Assembly (NCBI GenBank): GCA_902489275.1 | Contig: CABTZK010000007.1 | Location: 23,898 to 87,897, forward strand | Origin: an uncultured Porphyromonadaceae bacterium | GTDB lineage: Bacteria; Bacteroidota; Bacteroidia; Bacteroidales; Muribaculaceae | DNA: 64,000 bases | Direction: 5' to 3' | Shown: piece by piece, positions 26,819 to 34,963 of the stretch | Layout: each line of letters starts with the position of its first letter | Position numbering within the stretch: position 1 is the stretch's first letter | Notes under the pieces: generated by a model | Database searches by the model: none | Seen by the model: only the letters and a program-made list of their open reading frames with translations | Told to the model about the DNA's origin: nothing | Position numbers and translations under genes: made by a program

Positions 26819-27876
26819 AGCGATAGATACAATTCGTGATACTTTCTTGCCATCACACTGATGTCGTACTGTTTCGCCTTTTCCTGGCACTTGATTGCCA
26901 CCTCACGGTAATGCTCGGGATTTTCGCAAAGGCTGCGTATCTCGTGCGCCAACTTGCGGGCATCGCCCTCGGGGAACAGCACGCCATTTCCTCCGACAAT
27001 TTCTCGAAGTCCATCAACATCGCTCGCCACAAACGGCCTTCCCGAGGCCATACCTTCAATGCTCGATAACGACAGTCCCTCCCAGTGCGAGGACAACACG
27101 TTGATATCACTTTCGGCAAGCAACTTGGGAATATCTGACCTGATGCCTAAAAAGTCTACCCTGTCAGCCACTTGAAACGCCACAGCCAACCGTTGCAGCT
27201 CATCGCGCCTTGCCCCGTCACCCACCAGCCGCACACGATAATTGGCAGGCAACTCTGCTACAGCCTTGATGAGCGTGTCCTGGTCTTTTTGCGTTCTAAA
27301 GGCAGCTATCATGGTCACAATTAAGCGCTGTTTTTCTTTTATCTGCTTGATTGGTAATAAAAAACGTTTTATACTAATTCCATTATATATGGTTTTAATC
27401 TTATTATTTCTACCTAAATATTTAACCAAATTAGATTTAGTTTGATCAGAAATACATATAATCCGCAAATATTTAGAATACATCCAATGATCCACCCATT
27501 TCAAAAACTTTTTGTCGCGTCTGCGATTGGTAGCATTATGCTCTGTGGTTACCAATTTCGCTCCACTAAAATTCAAGCACTTGGCCAATGGGGCGAACAA
27601 CTGGCAGGCCGTGTTGTGGGTGTGAACAATATCAAACTTATTCACAAACTTGCACAGCCCAAAAATATTGAGCGGGCTATACACATTCCTCCCCACCGAC
27701 AAACTTTGCACTTTTACACCAGTGGATTCAAGTTCGTCCATAAATGGAGTGCGAGTGCCGTCGAAGACCAGCAACTCTACCTCATCGCCCAGCGAGCGCA
27801 ACTCGGGCAGCAAATCCACCATCAAGTGCTCGGCCCCTCCAGTCCTCAGCGAAGTGATCACATGCAGTATCTTCAT
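26815..27876 (-). CDS. Family 4 glycosyltransferase
   Basis: A 353-residue GT-B enzyme. MKILHVITSLRTGGAEHLMVD is the standard N-terminal glycine loop; the C-terminal donor site includes VTMIAAFRTQKDQDTLIKAV and SSHWEGLSLSSIEGMASG (E-x7-E). It overlaps both neighbours by 4 nt, indicating tight translational coupling in the polysaccharide operon. The middle of the gene (about 27240-27480) is more AT-rich than its ends. Confidence 0.92.
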   Translation of the reverse strand: MKILHVITSLRTGGAEHLMVDLLPELRSLGDEVELLVFDGTRTPFMDELESTGVKVQSLSVGRNVYSPLNIFGLCKFVNKFDIVHTHNTACQLFAPLAKCLNFSGAKLVTTEHNATNRRRDKKFLKWVDHWMYSKYLRIICISDQTKSNLVKYLGRNNKIKTIYNGISIKRFLLPIKQIKEKQRLIVTMIAAFRTQKDQDTLIKAVAELPANYRVRLVGDGARRDELQRLAVAFQVADRVDFLGIRSDIPKLLAESDINVLSSHWEGLSLSSIEGMASGRPFVASDVDGLREIVGGNGVLFPEGDARKLAHEIRSLCENPEHYREVAIKCQEKAKQYDISVMARKYHELYLSL

Positions 27877-28778
27877 TTTTTAAAGTTCATTTTTTGATTG
27901 GTATTCACCTTATACCGAATGATACAATACAACACGATACCAACTGGGATCGCCAAGACCGTCAAGAACTTTTTGGGTGATTTCTTGATAAAGTCCCAAT
28001 CTTGGCATATCATGGAACTGGAAACGTAATGGGCACAAACGACAAACCTCCGCTTCAAGCTGTGAGTTGCTTCCATCTCTGCTCTACGAAAAAATGCAAA
28101 GCCACGAGGATTGCGCCAATATTGCCTGTACATGCTGAAACTCGATCCGTCTTGCTGATATTCAACAATGACGAGCGGCTCATTAAGCGTGAGCAACTTC
28201 CAATCGCGGTCAATGAGCATATATTTATAAGCCAAGCCCACATACTTCTCTCCCGGGAAGATGGGATATTCGGGATATTGCTCTATCACGTCGGTACGGT
28301 ACACCAGTTTCTTGTCACCCCTGCCCCCTGTCTCATAATAGCCCATGAGCGTGGTTTCCTCCATTCCGTCGGGAAACTTCGTGCCAATCACACGTCCACT
28401 CTCCATTTGATCTAAAGCCAAAATGCCAGCATATTTCTCGCTTCCATGCTCTTTCCAAAAATTCACAATCTTCTCCACAGCGTTATCGGGCATCCAGTCA
28501 TCACTGTCAATGCACGTGTTCAGCTCTGTCGTGATGTTACGATATGCTGTATTGTGAGCGCCATGCATGCCCTGATTTTCTTGATAGATATATCGGATTG
28601 ATATTTTCCCGTCTTTCATCCACCTCTCAACAAGTTCACGGGTATTATCCTGGCTTCCGTCATCAATAACCAGCCATTCAAAATCCTGGCATGTTTGCCT
28701 GCACAGGCTCTCATAGGTGCGCCCTATGGTGTGCGCCCTATTATAGGCAGGAGTAAAAACTGTTAATGTCTTATTCAT
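27873..28778 (-). CDS. Family 2 glycosyltransferase
   Basis: A 301-residue GT-A enzyme. Motifs: TVFTPAYNRAHTIGRTYESL, WLVIDDGSQDNTRELVE, and CIDSDDWMPDNAVEKI (DXD). The C-terminal 40 residues include a hydrophobic segment (FLTVLAIPVGIVLYCIIRY) that may hold it to the membrane. It overlaps both neighbouring genes by 4 nt. Confidence 0.93.
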   Translation of the reverse strand: MNKTLTVFTPAYNRAHTIGRTYESLCRQTCQDFEWLVIDDGSQDNTRELVERWMKDGKISIRYIYQENQGMHGAHNTAYRNITTELNTCIDSDDWMPDNAVEKIVNFWKEHGSEKYAGILALDQMESGRVIGTKFPDGMEETTLMGYYETGGRGDKKLVYRTDVIEQYPEYPIFPGEKYVGLAYKYMLIDRDWKLLTLNEPLVIVEYQQDGSSFSMYRQYWRNPRGFAFFRRAEMEATHSLKRRFVVCAHYVSSSMICQDWDFIKKSPKKFLTVLAIPVGIVLYCIIRYKVNTNQKMNFKK

Positions 28779-29908
28779 CTTGATTGTCCTAACAAGAACA
28801 TGATAAATGTGAAACCCTCATATAGCAGCAAGATCAATGCTGTCTTGCGATCCTGGTCATCCCACAACCTGAACCGCAGCAAGGGGTAAACAATCACGAT
28901 GGGGTAAAGAAACCAGCTCAAGTAGGCAAAGCGGTTGGAATAAGCCGCACGGATCACCATCACCCAAAACGCATTGGCTAAGATATAGGTTACAGCAATG
29001 ATGTTGAACGTCCGGTCTTCAAAATTCCGTTTGATTGTCACATACCAAGTCATCAACACAGGCATGGCACTATAGAGCAGGAAATCAAAGCGGAAACCTG
29101 TTTCCGAAAACTGCTTCATCACTTTAGCGTCATCTTGACTTTGGAAATAATCGGTCATACGGTCATCGAAACCCAAACCTGCAAAAAAGTCTCCTACATA
29201 ATTTCCAACAAAGAGCGAAATGAAAATTGATGCTATCCAAAACCATATCGCGTACTTTGGCTCTTTAATCAAAAACAGAGCCATGAACAAAGCCAATGCG
29301 GGCAACAATGTAGAACGATGCACTCCAACGGCTAAAACACACAAGAAAAAACCAATAAAAAATTTTAATTTCGTTTTCGTTACGAGTGGAAATGTTGCTA
29401 ACATGATGCTGCATGCCAATCCATTGCGTAAGCCATTCACCGCATATCCATAGAAAGAAAAAGATGCCAAGCAAAACAAGAACGAAACCCAAACGTTGTT
29501 AGGGAACAACATCCAGCAACATAAAAACATGAGTCCAATATAGAGTGCCTCGATAATCAAGAAATAAGCATTCACCGAGAAACCCATCAATTGACACCAC
29601 GACCTTAATCTTGCCCAAAGCCATTCCTCTTGCCAATCAACAGTGGAGTAATGATCTGAAAAATTGTTGTACACATGTGCATACATTCCTGAATCTCCAA
29701 ACGCAACATTTAGAGGCCGAAGACCAAGGAATAATATTAACATCAACCCAACGGCAAAAGTAAAAAAAGGAATTTCCTTTTTTGCATACAACAAGGTCGT
29801 CCCGGCAGACGACAAATAACGCATAGCGGAAAGCAGGCAAAGAATAAAGATAAAACAACAATAAATTGCGCTGTAATACGCTGGGGATATATTTCTAAAT
29901 AATTCCAT
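28775..29908 (-). CDS. wzy: EpsG/Wzy-like polysaccharide polymerase
   Basis: A 377-residue membrane protein with about ten TM helices. The pattern FFTFAVGLMLILFLGLRPLNVAFGDSGMYAHVYNN, with an RP..GDS/T.Y segment in the first periplasmic loop, is typical of EpsG-family polymerases. These link lipid-linked repeat units in the periplasm in Wzx/Wzy pathways. It is the only polymerase candidate in the locus, fitting the Wzx at 36669-38204. Confidence 0.82.
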   Translation of the reverse strand: MELFRNISPAYYSAIYCCFIFILCLLSAMRYLSSAGTTLLYAKKEIPFFTFAVGLMLILFLGLRPLNVAFGDSGMYAHVYNNFSDHYSTVDWQEEWLWARLRSWCQLMGFSVNAYFLIIEALYIGLMFLCCWMLFPNNVWVSFLFCLASFSFYGYAVNGLRNGLACSIMLATFPLVTKTKLKFFIGFFLCVLAVGVHRSTLLPALALFMALFLIKEPKYAIWFWIASIFISLFVGNYVGDFFAGLGFDDRMTDYFQSQDDAKVMKQFSETGFRFDFLLYSAMPVLMTWYVTIKRNFEDRTFNIIAVTYILANAFWVMVIRAAYSNRFAYLSWFLYPIVIVYPLLRFRLWDDQDRKTALILLLYEGFTFIMFLLGQSR

Positions 29909-29951
29909 GTCAAAAAGATTACAAGATAATAGCAGTAGCCAACGGTGGCGA

Positions 29952-30692
29952 TTAATGCAAAACCCTTAGAGTGACAACATCAGCAAGTTTGGAGATAAAT
30001 CGCTCTCCAAAAATCTTGACCAAAAAGACCTTACCTCTATGCCTGAAGTCGCTCAAGAAACTATGATCTAGCCAAGAACCGGCAAAATGATGAATACAAA
30101 TCGTGTTTCCGGTTCTATGTATCACGCCAGTACGGTGATCTTTGGCGCAAAAATAATCTGCCGGGTACATGGCACACAGTCCAGGGAATTCCTGAAATGT
30201 GTTGTTCAACACCAGACCTTTTTTCAGCATATAATTGGTGATCATTGTTGTATTGGTCGTCATGTCCATACTGCCATCAGGCTTAATAAATGTTCTACGT
30301 GCATAACCCTCAAGCAAATCTTTCGCCCACTGCGAGCCTTTTTCAGCAGCCATCATTCCCGTGGGAACATTTCCATCGGTTTCAAAGCCCGAAAACATAG
30401 GATGGCCAAGAAATGGATTGAAACTGCCGATAACCTCAACATCAGTATCCATGTAGACACCTCCATCATGAAAAAGGGCATAAAGCCTGACGAAATCTGT
30501 TACAAAAGCAAACTTTCTCGCTTCATAAGCCTCTTTTACATACCGATTTTGGCCGATGTCAAAGTTATCTTCGTTCCACTCTTTGATTTCATAATCGGGA
30601 AGATACTTTTTCCAACTGGCTATGCACCGCTGTGCTAACCCTGGTTTTTCTCCACGTCCAAACCAGCAATAATGTATAACTTTTGGTATCAT
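29952..30692 (-). CDS. GT32-like glycosyltransferase (DXD sugar-binding type)
   Basis: A 246-residue enzyme of the Gly_transf_sug family. It starts MIPKVIHYCWFGRGEKPGLAQ and contains the acidic donor-binding motif LFHDGGVYMDTDVEVIGSF. Homologues transfer Man, Gal or Glc residues in capsules. It lies between the polymerase gene and the repeat-flanked GxxExxY gene. Confidence 0.9.
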   Translation of the reverse strand: MIPKVIHYCWFGRGEKPGLAQRCIASWKKYLPDYEIKEWNEDNFDIGQNRYVKEAYEARKFAFVTDFVRLYALFHDGGVYMDTDVEVIGSFNPFLGHPMFSGFETDGNVPTGMMAAEKGSQWAKDLLEGYARRTFIKPDGSMDMTTNTTMITNYMLKKGLVLNNTFQEFPGLCAMYPADYFCAKDHRTGVIHRTGNTICIHHFAGSWLDHSFLSDFRHRGKVFLVKIFGERFISKLADVVTLRVLH

Positions 30693-30776
30693 TTATTAAT
30701 CAGGCCTTTCTTCAAATTAAACGAAAAAGAATGTACCGCACAAAATTCTCAACAGCAATCAGCTAATCATTTCCAT

Positions 30777-30865
30777 CAACAGATTCAACAGATATCTTGA
30801 CGATACATCCGTTCAATCCGTTCAATCTGTTGAACATAAAAAAACCTACAATAACTAATAGGGAT
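30777..30865 (-). repeat. Hairpin repeat copy A (3' of the GxxExxY gene)
   Basis: Arms made of CAACAGATT-type units (30777-30793 against 30811-30837) enclose a conserved loop TGACGATACATCC. The outer part, AAAAAAACCTACAATAACTAATAGGGAT in pieces, runs into the gene's last codons, whose stop TAG falls in CTATTAG. It is nearly identical to copy B. Confidence 0.75.
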
Positions 30866-31235
30866 GAAAAAAACGTTTATAAAAAAGAGCCTGGTTCCCA
30901 AAGTTTATCAAGTAACCCAACCTATAGCCACTTGCCTTCAAATAGCTGATCACTTGAGCCGCAAACACTCCTTTCATTTCTGTCACCGCTTTTAGTTCTA
31001 CAACGATTTTATCAAAACAAACAAAATCAGCAAAATAATCCCGGGCTAATACTTGTCCTGAATATTTCACTTGAAAACGCTTCTCTCGCACATATGGAAT
31101 CCCACTATTGCGAAATTCTATCTCCAGCGCTTCCTGATATAACTTTTCATCGAAACCACAGCCAAGAGCAGTATGAACCCTCATTGCAGCTCCTACAATA
31201 GCATAACTTTCCTGCTTGTACAAATATTCACTCAT
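30855..31235 (-). CDS. GxxExxY protein (PD-(D/E)XK nuclease-like)
   Basis: A 126-residue protein of the GxxExxY/PDDEXK_3 family. The name motif is GCGFDEKLYQEAL. Nuclease-like residues are visible as D in YFADFVCFD and E-x-K in IVVELKAV; AAQVISYLKASGYRLGYLINFG is the family's C-terminal part. Family members are small and often multi-copy in Bacteroidetes, commonly in surface-glycan loci, and lack a proven role. This one is bounded by copies A and B of a hairpin repeat, with relics of further copies upstream, so it may be part of a repetitive, perhaps mobile, unit rather than a glycan enzyme. Confidence 0.88.
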   Translation of the reverse strand: MSEYLYKQESYAIVGAAMRVHTALGCGFDEKLYQEALEIEFRNSGIPYVREKRFQVKYSGQVLARDYFADFVCFDKIVVELKAVTEMKGVFAAQVISYLKASGYRLGYLINFGNQALFYKRFFHPY

Positions 31236-31251
31236 GATCCAGTTAGTCAGT

Positions 31252-31330
31252 CAACAGATTATGTCGATATTCTGACAATACTTCCGTTCAATCTGTTGAA
31301 CATAAAAAAACTACAATAACTAATAGGGAT
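31252..31330 (-). repeat. Hairpin repeat copy B (5' of the GxxExxY gene)
   Basis: It matches copy A over the loop (TGACAATACTTCC), the right arm (GTTCAATCTGTTGAACAT) and the outer conserved block that in copy A contains the end of the GxxExxY gene. Here that block follows TAT CCC TAT TAG, the tail of a lost gene copy. Confidence 0.75.
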
Positions 31331-31475
31331 AATCATACTCACTCTCAATCCTGTCACTTAATCTACAGATTAAACTGATTAAACAGATAACTTGACAATA
31401 CATCTGTTGAATCTGTTGAATCTGTTGAATCTGTTGAATCTGTTGAATCCGTTTAATCTGTTGAACATCACTCAT
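31320..31475 (-). pseudogene. 51-codon relic ORF from a GxxExxY unit
   Basis: The frame starts ATG AGT GAT (31475) in an ATGA overlap with the upstream glycosyltransferase stop, runs through the 9-bp repeats as Gln-Gln-Ile units, and ends SEYDYPY-stop. Its start matches the intact gene's MSEY and its end matches HPY-stop, while the 120-residue middle is missing. I read it as the footprint of deleted gene copies; a small peptide is possible but unsupported. Confidence 0.55.
31365..31468 (-). repeat. Hairpin repeat copy C with 9-bp tandem repeats
   Basis: Same arm/loop design as copies A and B (loop TTGACAATACATC), but one arm is expanded. From 31405 to 31467 there are five perfect TGTTGAATC units, then CGTTTAATC and TGTTGAACA. 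The 9-bp period keeps any reading frame. Confidence 0.75.
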
Positions 31476-32689
31476 AATCCAGTTGATTCAACCAGTTGAT
31501 ATATTTTATTAATCTCCTTTTCATTGCCGAAATCATGTTCTCGGCAATAACTTGAAAGCTTCTCACGCTTTTCATCATCGTGAGCCAGTTCCCAAATCGC
31601 TTGTGCGATGCCCTCATTATCCATGGGGCAAATGATGCCATCTTTGCCATCGCTCACCTGGCTTGAAGCCGTGGCATAGTTTGTAATCAACACCGGGCGG
31701 CACAGCATCTGCGCCTCTCTCACCGTCACGCTTTTCCCCTCATACCGTGAGAGTTGAACGTAAATATCAGCCTCTTTGATATAGGGATAGGGATTGTTTC
31801 GGGAGCCTAAAAACTCAACGACATCACCAGTTCCTGTCTCAATGATCGTTTTGTCGATTGCACGATGATCTCCCGGTCCCACAATAAACCACTTGAACTT
31901 CAACCCTTGCGCCTTGAGCAAACGGGCAATGTGTGGCACATTGTCATAGTTCTTGGCATAACTGATGCGACCCACCGAAACCAACTTCAGAACGCCATGA
32001 GGCACTTGGAGTTCGTGTGCCGCCCCCAAGCGGGCTTGTTCGCGTACGAAATCGGATGACAGGATATTCTCCATCAAAATGATTTTACTGGAAAGGGACG
32101 GGAATGTTTTCAAAAATGCCCTTGTACAATCCTCGCTAATGCTGACGACGTGGTCATACTGCTCCCAAATTTTCAATTCCTGCTGAGCATGCACATGAAT
32201 CGTGCTATAATCGGTGTGAATCCAGCAGATTTTTTTCTTTGCCTGCACCTTGTCGAGCACAATATTGTGTGGCTGCATAAAGCTAATGGCCAAATCATAC
32301 TCGCCCAAGTCATCAAGATTGTCCAAATGTGGGGCGACGGCATCCATCACATACTGAAAGATACTGGAATCCTGCGCCATCACATGCTCATCGAGCGTAC
32401 TGTAGTATTTGTCATGCTCCCTGCGAGCCTTGATTCTCGCTAAAGCAATCTTGAACTGCCCCTCTTTTAACACCTGAATGAGGGGACGCTCTATGGCATT
32501 ATACCCCTTTCGCTCCGACAACAAATGCACTTTACTGGGAATTAAACTCATAAATGCACCCGTGTGCTGATTGAGAAACAAATCAACATCTACCCTTTCA
32601 CAGTCGACCGCATTCAGCAAGCCCAGCAAAGCCCTTTCGGCTCCCCCCAACTCCATGTAGTGCATATAGATAAATAACCGAGGTCTCAT
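31472..32689 (-). CDS. Family 4 glycosyltransferase
   Basis: A 405-residue GT-B enzyme. RLFIYMHYMELGGAERALLGLL is the N-terminal glycine loop; KLVSVGRISYAKNYDNVPHIA and LSRYEGKSVTVREAQML (E-x7-E-like) form the donor site. Its last residues (VESTGL) and stop lie in a stretch that resembles the sequence just upstream of the GxxExxY gene start, as if the array had inserted at its 3' end. The start is 1 nt from the stop of the pyruvyl transferase gene. Confidence 0.9.
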   Translation of the reverse strand: MRPRLFIYMHYMELGGAERALLGLLNAVDCERVDVDLFLNQHTGAFMSLIPSKVHLLSERKGYNAIERPLIQVLKEGQFKIALARIKARREHDKYYSTLDEHVMAQDSSIFQYVMDAVAPHLDNLDDLGEYDLAISFMQPHNIVLDKVQAKKKICWIHTDYSTIHVHAQQELKIWEQYDHVVSISEDCTRAFLKTFPSLSSKIILMENILSSDFVREQARLGAAHELQVPHGVLKLVSVGRISYAKNYDNVPHIARLLKAQGLKFKWFIVGPGDHRAIDKTIIETGTGDVVEFLGSRNNPYPYIKEADIYVQLSRYEGKSVTVREAQMLCRPVLITNYATASSQVSDGKDGIICPMDNEGIAQAIWELAHDDEKREKLSSYCREHDFGNEKEINKIYQLVESTGL

Positions 32690-32690
32690 C

Positions 32691-33794
32691 TTAAAAGGCT
32701 TTCCCCAATTGATTTAACAGAAATGAGATTGATTTTTCCACATCTTGACCTATGCAATCATTAACTACCGAATAATCAATATTGGATTGTAATGTCGCTT
32801 CATCGGAAGACAAGGATATTAACCGTTCCAAAATACCATATCTATCCAACAAATCACGCATGCGCTGGTTAAGCCCATCCTTACGCTCCGCTACAAAGAA
32901 ATCTTTATTGTAAATTAACGCGAATGCTGAAGCATGAAAAGAATTACTCAAAACGCATTGAGCATTTTTAATTAAAGCGACAAAGGATTTGGGACCAGCA
33001 TTTACAAAATTGCGATGAGCATAAGGCATTCTAAAAGAGCCCACACTATAAATCTTGCATTTTAATATTTTAGATAGACGCTTTGCAATTACACCGATGA
33101 TCCCATGTTTTTCAAAGTCGTAAACAAGAATATATCTTTCATTTTCACCCGAATGGCCTGCAATATCATCCCAACCTTTCTTTGAAATCAGAAAAACCGG
33201 GTCAACAACTTGAACGCCCTCAAAACCTATTGATTCAAGTATTTTAAGTCCAGAACGTTCACGGACAGATATAGCATCAAGATTTTTTAATTTATTTTGA
33301 ACAAAAACCCTGCTACTCTCTTTGAGTTGACTCGTCGCAAAACTGGCTGCATAACTAATCTTTCGCGCATTCCCAAAATCCAAGTAGAATGCAGCATCAT
33401 TACCATTGGGGAATTGCGTGTTCCAAATCTGATCGCTACCTGCAATATACAAATCGGCTACGGGAGGTGCATCTTGCAAATCCTCTACATTGCAGTAACG
33501 CTTCTCCGTGAGGTTTAAGTACTTAGCAGTAAAGCGGTCAAAAACCTTTTTTCGTCTCAATGATAACAATCGCCCTGGAAGTTTTGCGCAAAGATACAAC
33601 TGCTTGATAAACGGCTTATTAAAAACAGGGTTTGACACACACCACAACCCAAAATGCCCACTCAAATAGCGAGGCTTATAGTCAATAATTTCCACATCGT
33701 GTCCATGCTCCTGCAAAAAACGCTGCAAGGCATAAGCTTGAAGAGAAGCTCCCAAGTTATATACATCGTGGCAGGTAATCGTCTTAATCCTCAT
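32691..33794 (-). CDS. Polysaccharide pyruvyl transferase
   Basis: A 367-residue CsaB/WcaK-type enzyme that attaches pyruvate ketals from phosphoenolpyruvate to sugars. Family features: NLGASLQAYALQRFLQEHGHDVEIIDYKP at the start (split in pieces here), LYIAGSDQIWNTQFPNGNDAAFYLDFG, SVRERSGLKILES, and SNSFHASAFALIYNKDFF with the conserved HA. It overlaps the FrhB-like gene by 4 nt. The FrhB-pyruvyl transferase pairing is frequent in Bacteroidetes and Clostridia capsule loci. Confidence 0.93.
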   Translation of the reverse strand: MRIKTITCHDVYNLGASLQAYALQRFLQEHGHDVEIIDYKPRYLSGHFGLWCVSNPVFNKPFIKQLYLCAKLPGRLLSLRRKKVFDRFTAKYLNLTEKRYCNVEDLQDAPPVADLYIAGSDQIWNTQFPNGNDAAFYLDFGNARKISYAASFATSQLKESSRVFVQNKLKNLDAISVRERSGLKILESIGFEGVQVVDPVFLISKKGWDDIAGHSGENERYILVYDFEKHGIIGVIAKRLSKILKCKIYSVGSFRMPYAHRNFVNAGPKSFVALIKNAQCVLSNSFHASAFALIYNKDFFVAERKDGLNQRMRDLLDRYGILERLISLSSDEATLQSNIDYSVVNDCIGQDVEKSISFLLNQLGKAF

Positions 33795-34963
33795 TTCTTA
33801 AACAATTTTTCAGGAATCCTTTTCAAATAATACTTCATCATAAAAGGAATTTTGTCATGAAAAAGTTCCTTTCTTGAAGCATATCTATCAATTTCGCCCA
33901 ATGACTTTTCACTTCTAAGGTTTTTTTTGACATATAGGTATGAAGATGGTCTTTTGGCGCATGTTTTCATTTGCGCCTCCGTGACAATATCAGATTTCTC
34001 AGTCATGATTGTACAACTTGAAGACAATTCCGCCAAAACATCCTTCCCAACAGAGGTCAATGCCACGATTCCACTCACCCCCTTATTGTCAGCCGAATAC
34101 TTTGCACTCCACAAGTCACCAAGCCTGATATCAGCAGCCGAATTACACATTTTGTATTTACATGAATCATAACATGCTGCATTCAGGCATCGGTTTTTCA
34201 AAAAGAATTTATAAAAAATATCATTCTCTTTGAGGGAACAACAAAAGGTACCCTTTTGCCCTTGCAAAATCATATTCCAGGAATTATGCCATCCGCCATT
34301 TGATTTATTCCTCCATTTCACGGCTTCAACTGTCCCTGTTATTTCAGCAAGATCTTTCATGTACTTATCCCACATCAAATAAGAGGGAATTCCATGACAG
34401 AAGAAATCTACCAGGATAAACTTATACTCTACCTTTCTTATTCTTAGCCAATTCCTTAAAGAATGAATGTAACAAGGCAAGCCAAATACCACATACTTTG
34501 ACCCATCGAAAATCGCGTTTAGTGAATTGGGGGTAAAACTCTGGACATATTTAGAACCCTGCATCCTGTCTATATCTTCGACCTTTTCGGCAACAAAATG
34601 TTCAGCCCGGCAAGTTGAGATGTTATATTTAACTCCAATCACTTTATAGCCATTTTCGACACCTCTTTTGGCGATTTCATAGGCAATGCCTCCTGATGAA
34701 CTTATTAGTCTTTTCTCTGTATTTTTACTCCAGCCTGCATAATACTCATAATCAGAATTTTGATATGGAATTTCATGATCGAACGCACAGACTTTCAAAC
34801 ACATTTCACATTCTATGCAGTCATCTGAATGGCTTATCTTTGGCGAAAAAAAGCCGTCTCTATTTTCCTTAAAATCAATAATTTTCTTTGGACAAACTGC
34901 CACACATACGCCACAGTCGTAACAATTTGAAAACTTCGAAATATTATTTTTCACTTCTGCCAT
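33791..34963 (-). CDS. FrhB-family iron-sulfur protein (coenzyme F420 hydrogenase beta-like)
   Basis: A 390-residue protein with two N-terminal 4Fe-4S ferredoxin motifs (CYDCGVCVAVCPKK and CIECEMCLKVCAF), then the FrhB N and C domains (ISSSGGIAYEIAKRGVENG; GLPCYIHSLRNWL; FFCHGIPS; DIRLGDLWSAKY). Family members bind flavin. F420 is not expected here; in capsule loci these proteins are thought to act with pyruvyl transferases, possibly as redox or sugar-modifying partners. The ATG at 34963 is used (an upstream TTG is less likely), giving a 20-nt overlap with the preceding gene. Confidence 0.88.
   Translation of the reverse strand: MAEVKNNISKFSNCYDCGVCVAVCPKKIIDFKENRDGFFSPKISHSDDCIECEMCLKVCAFDHEIPYQNSDYEYYAGWSKNTEKRLISSSGGIAYEIAKRGVENGYKVIGVKYNISTCRAEHFVAEKVEDIDRMQGSKYVQSFTPNSLNAIFDGSKYVVFGLPCYIHSLRNWLRIRKVEYKFILVDFFCHGIPSYLMWDKYMKDLAEITGTVEAVKWRNKSNGGWHNSWNMILQGQKGTFCCSLKENDIFYKFFLKNRCLNAACYDSCKYKMCNSAADIRLGDLWSAKYSADNKGVSGIVALTSVGKDVLAELSSSCTIMTEKSDIVTEAQMKTCAKRPSSYLYVKKNLRSEKSLGEIDRYASRKELFHDKIPFMMKYYLKRIPEKLFKK

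Noticed and set aside
31405..31467. Possible CRISPR array
   Set aside because: Units are only 9 bp in direct tandem with no spacers and no cas genes nearby.
33791..34963. True coenzyme F420 hydrogenase subunit
   Set aside because: The family name is historical; the gene sits in a capsule locus beside a pyruvyl transferase and no F420 genes are present.
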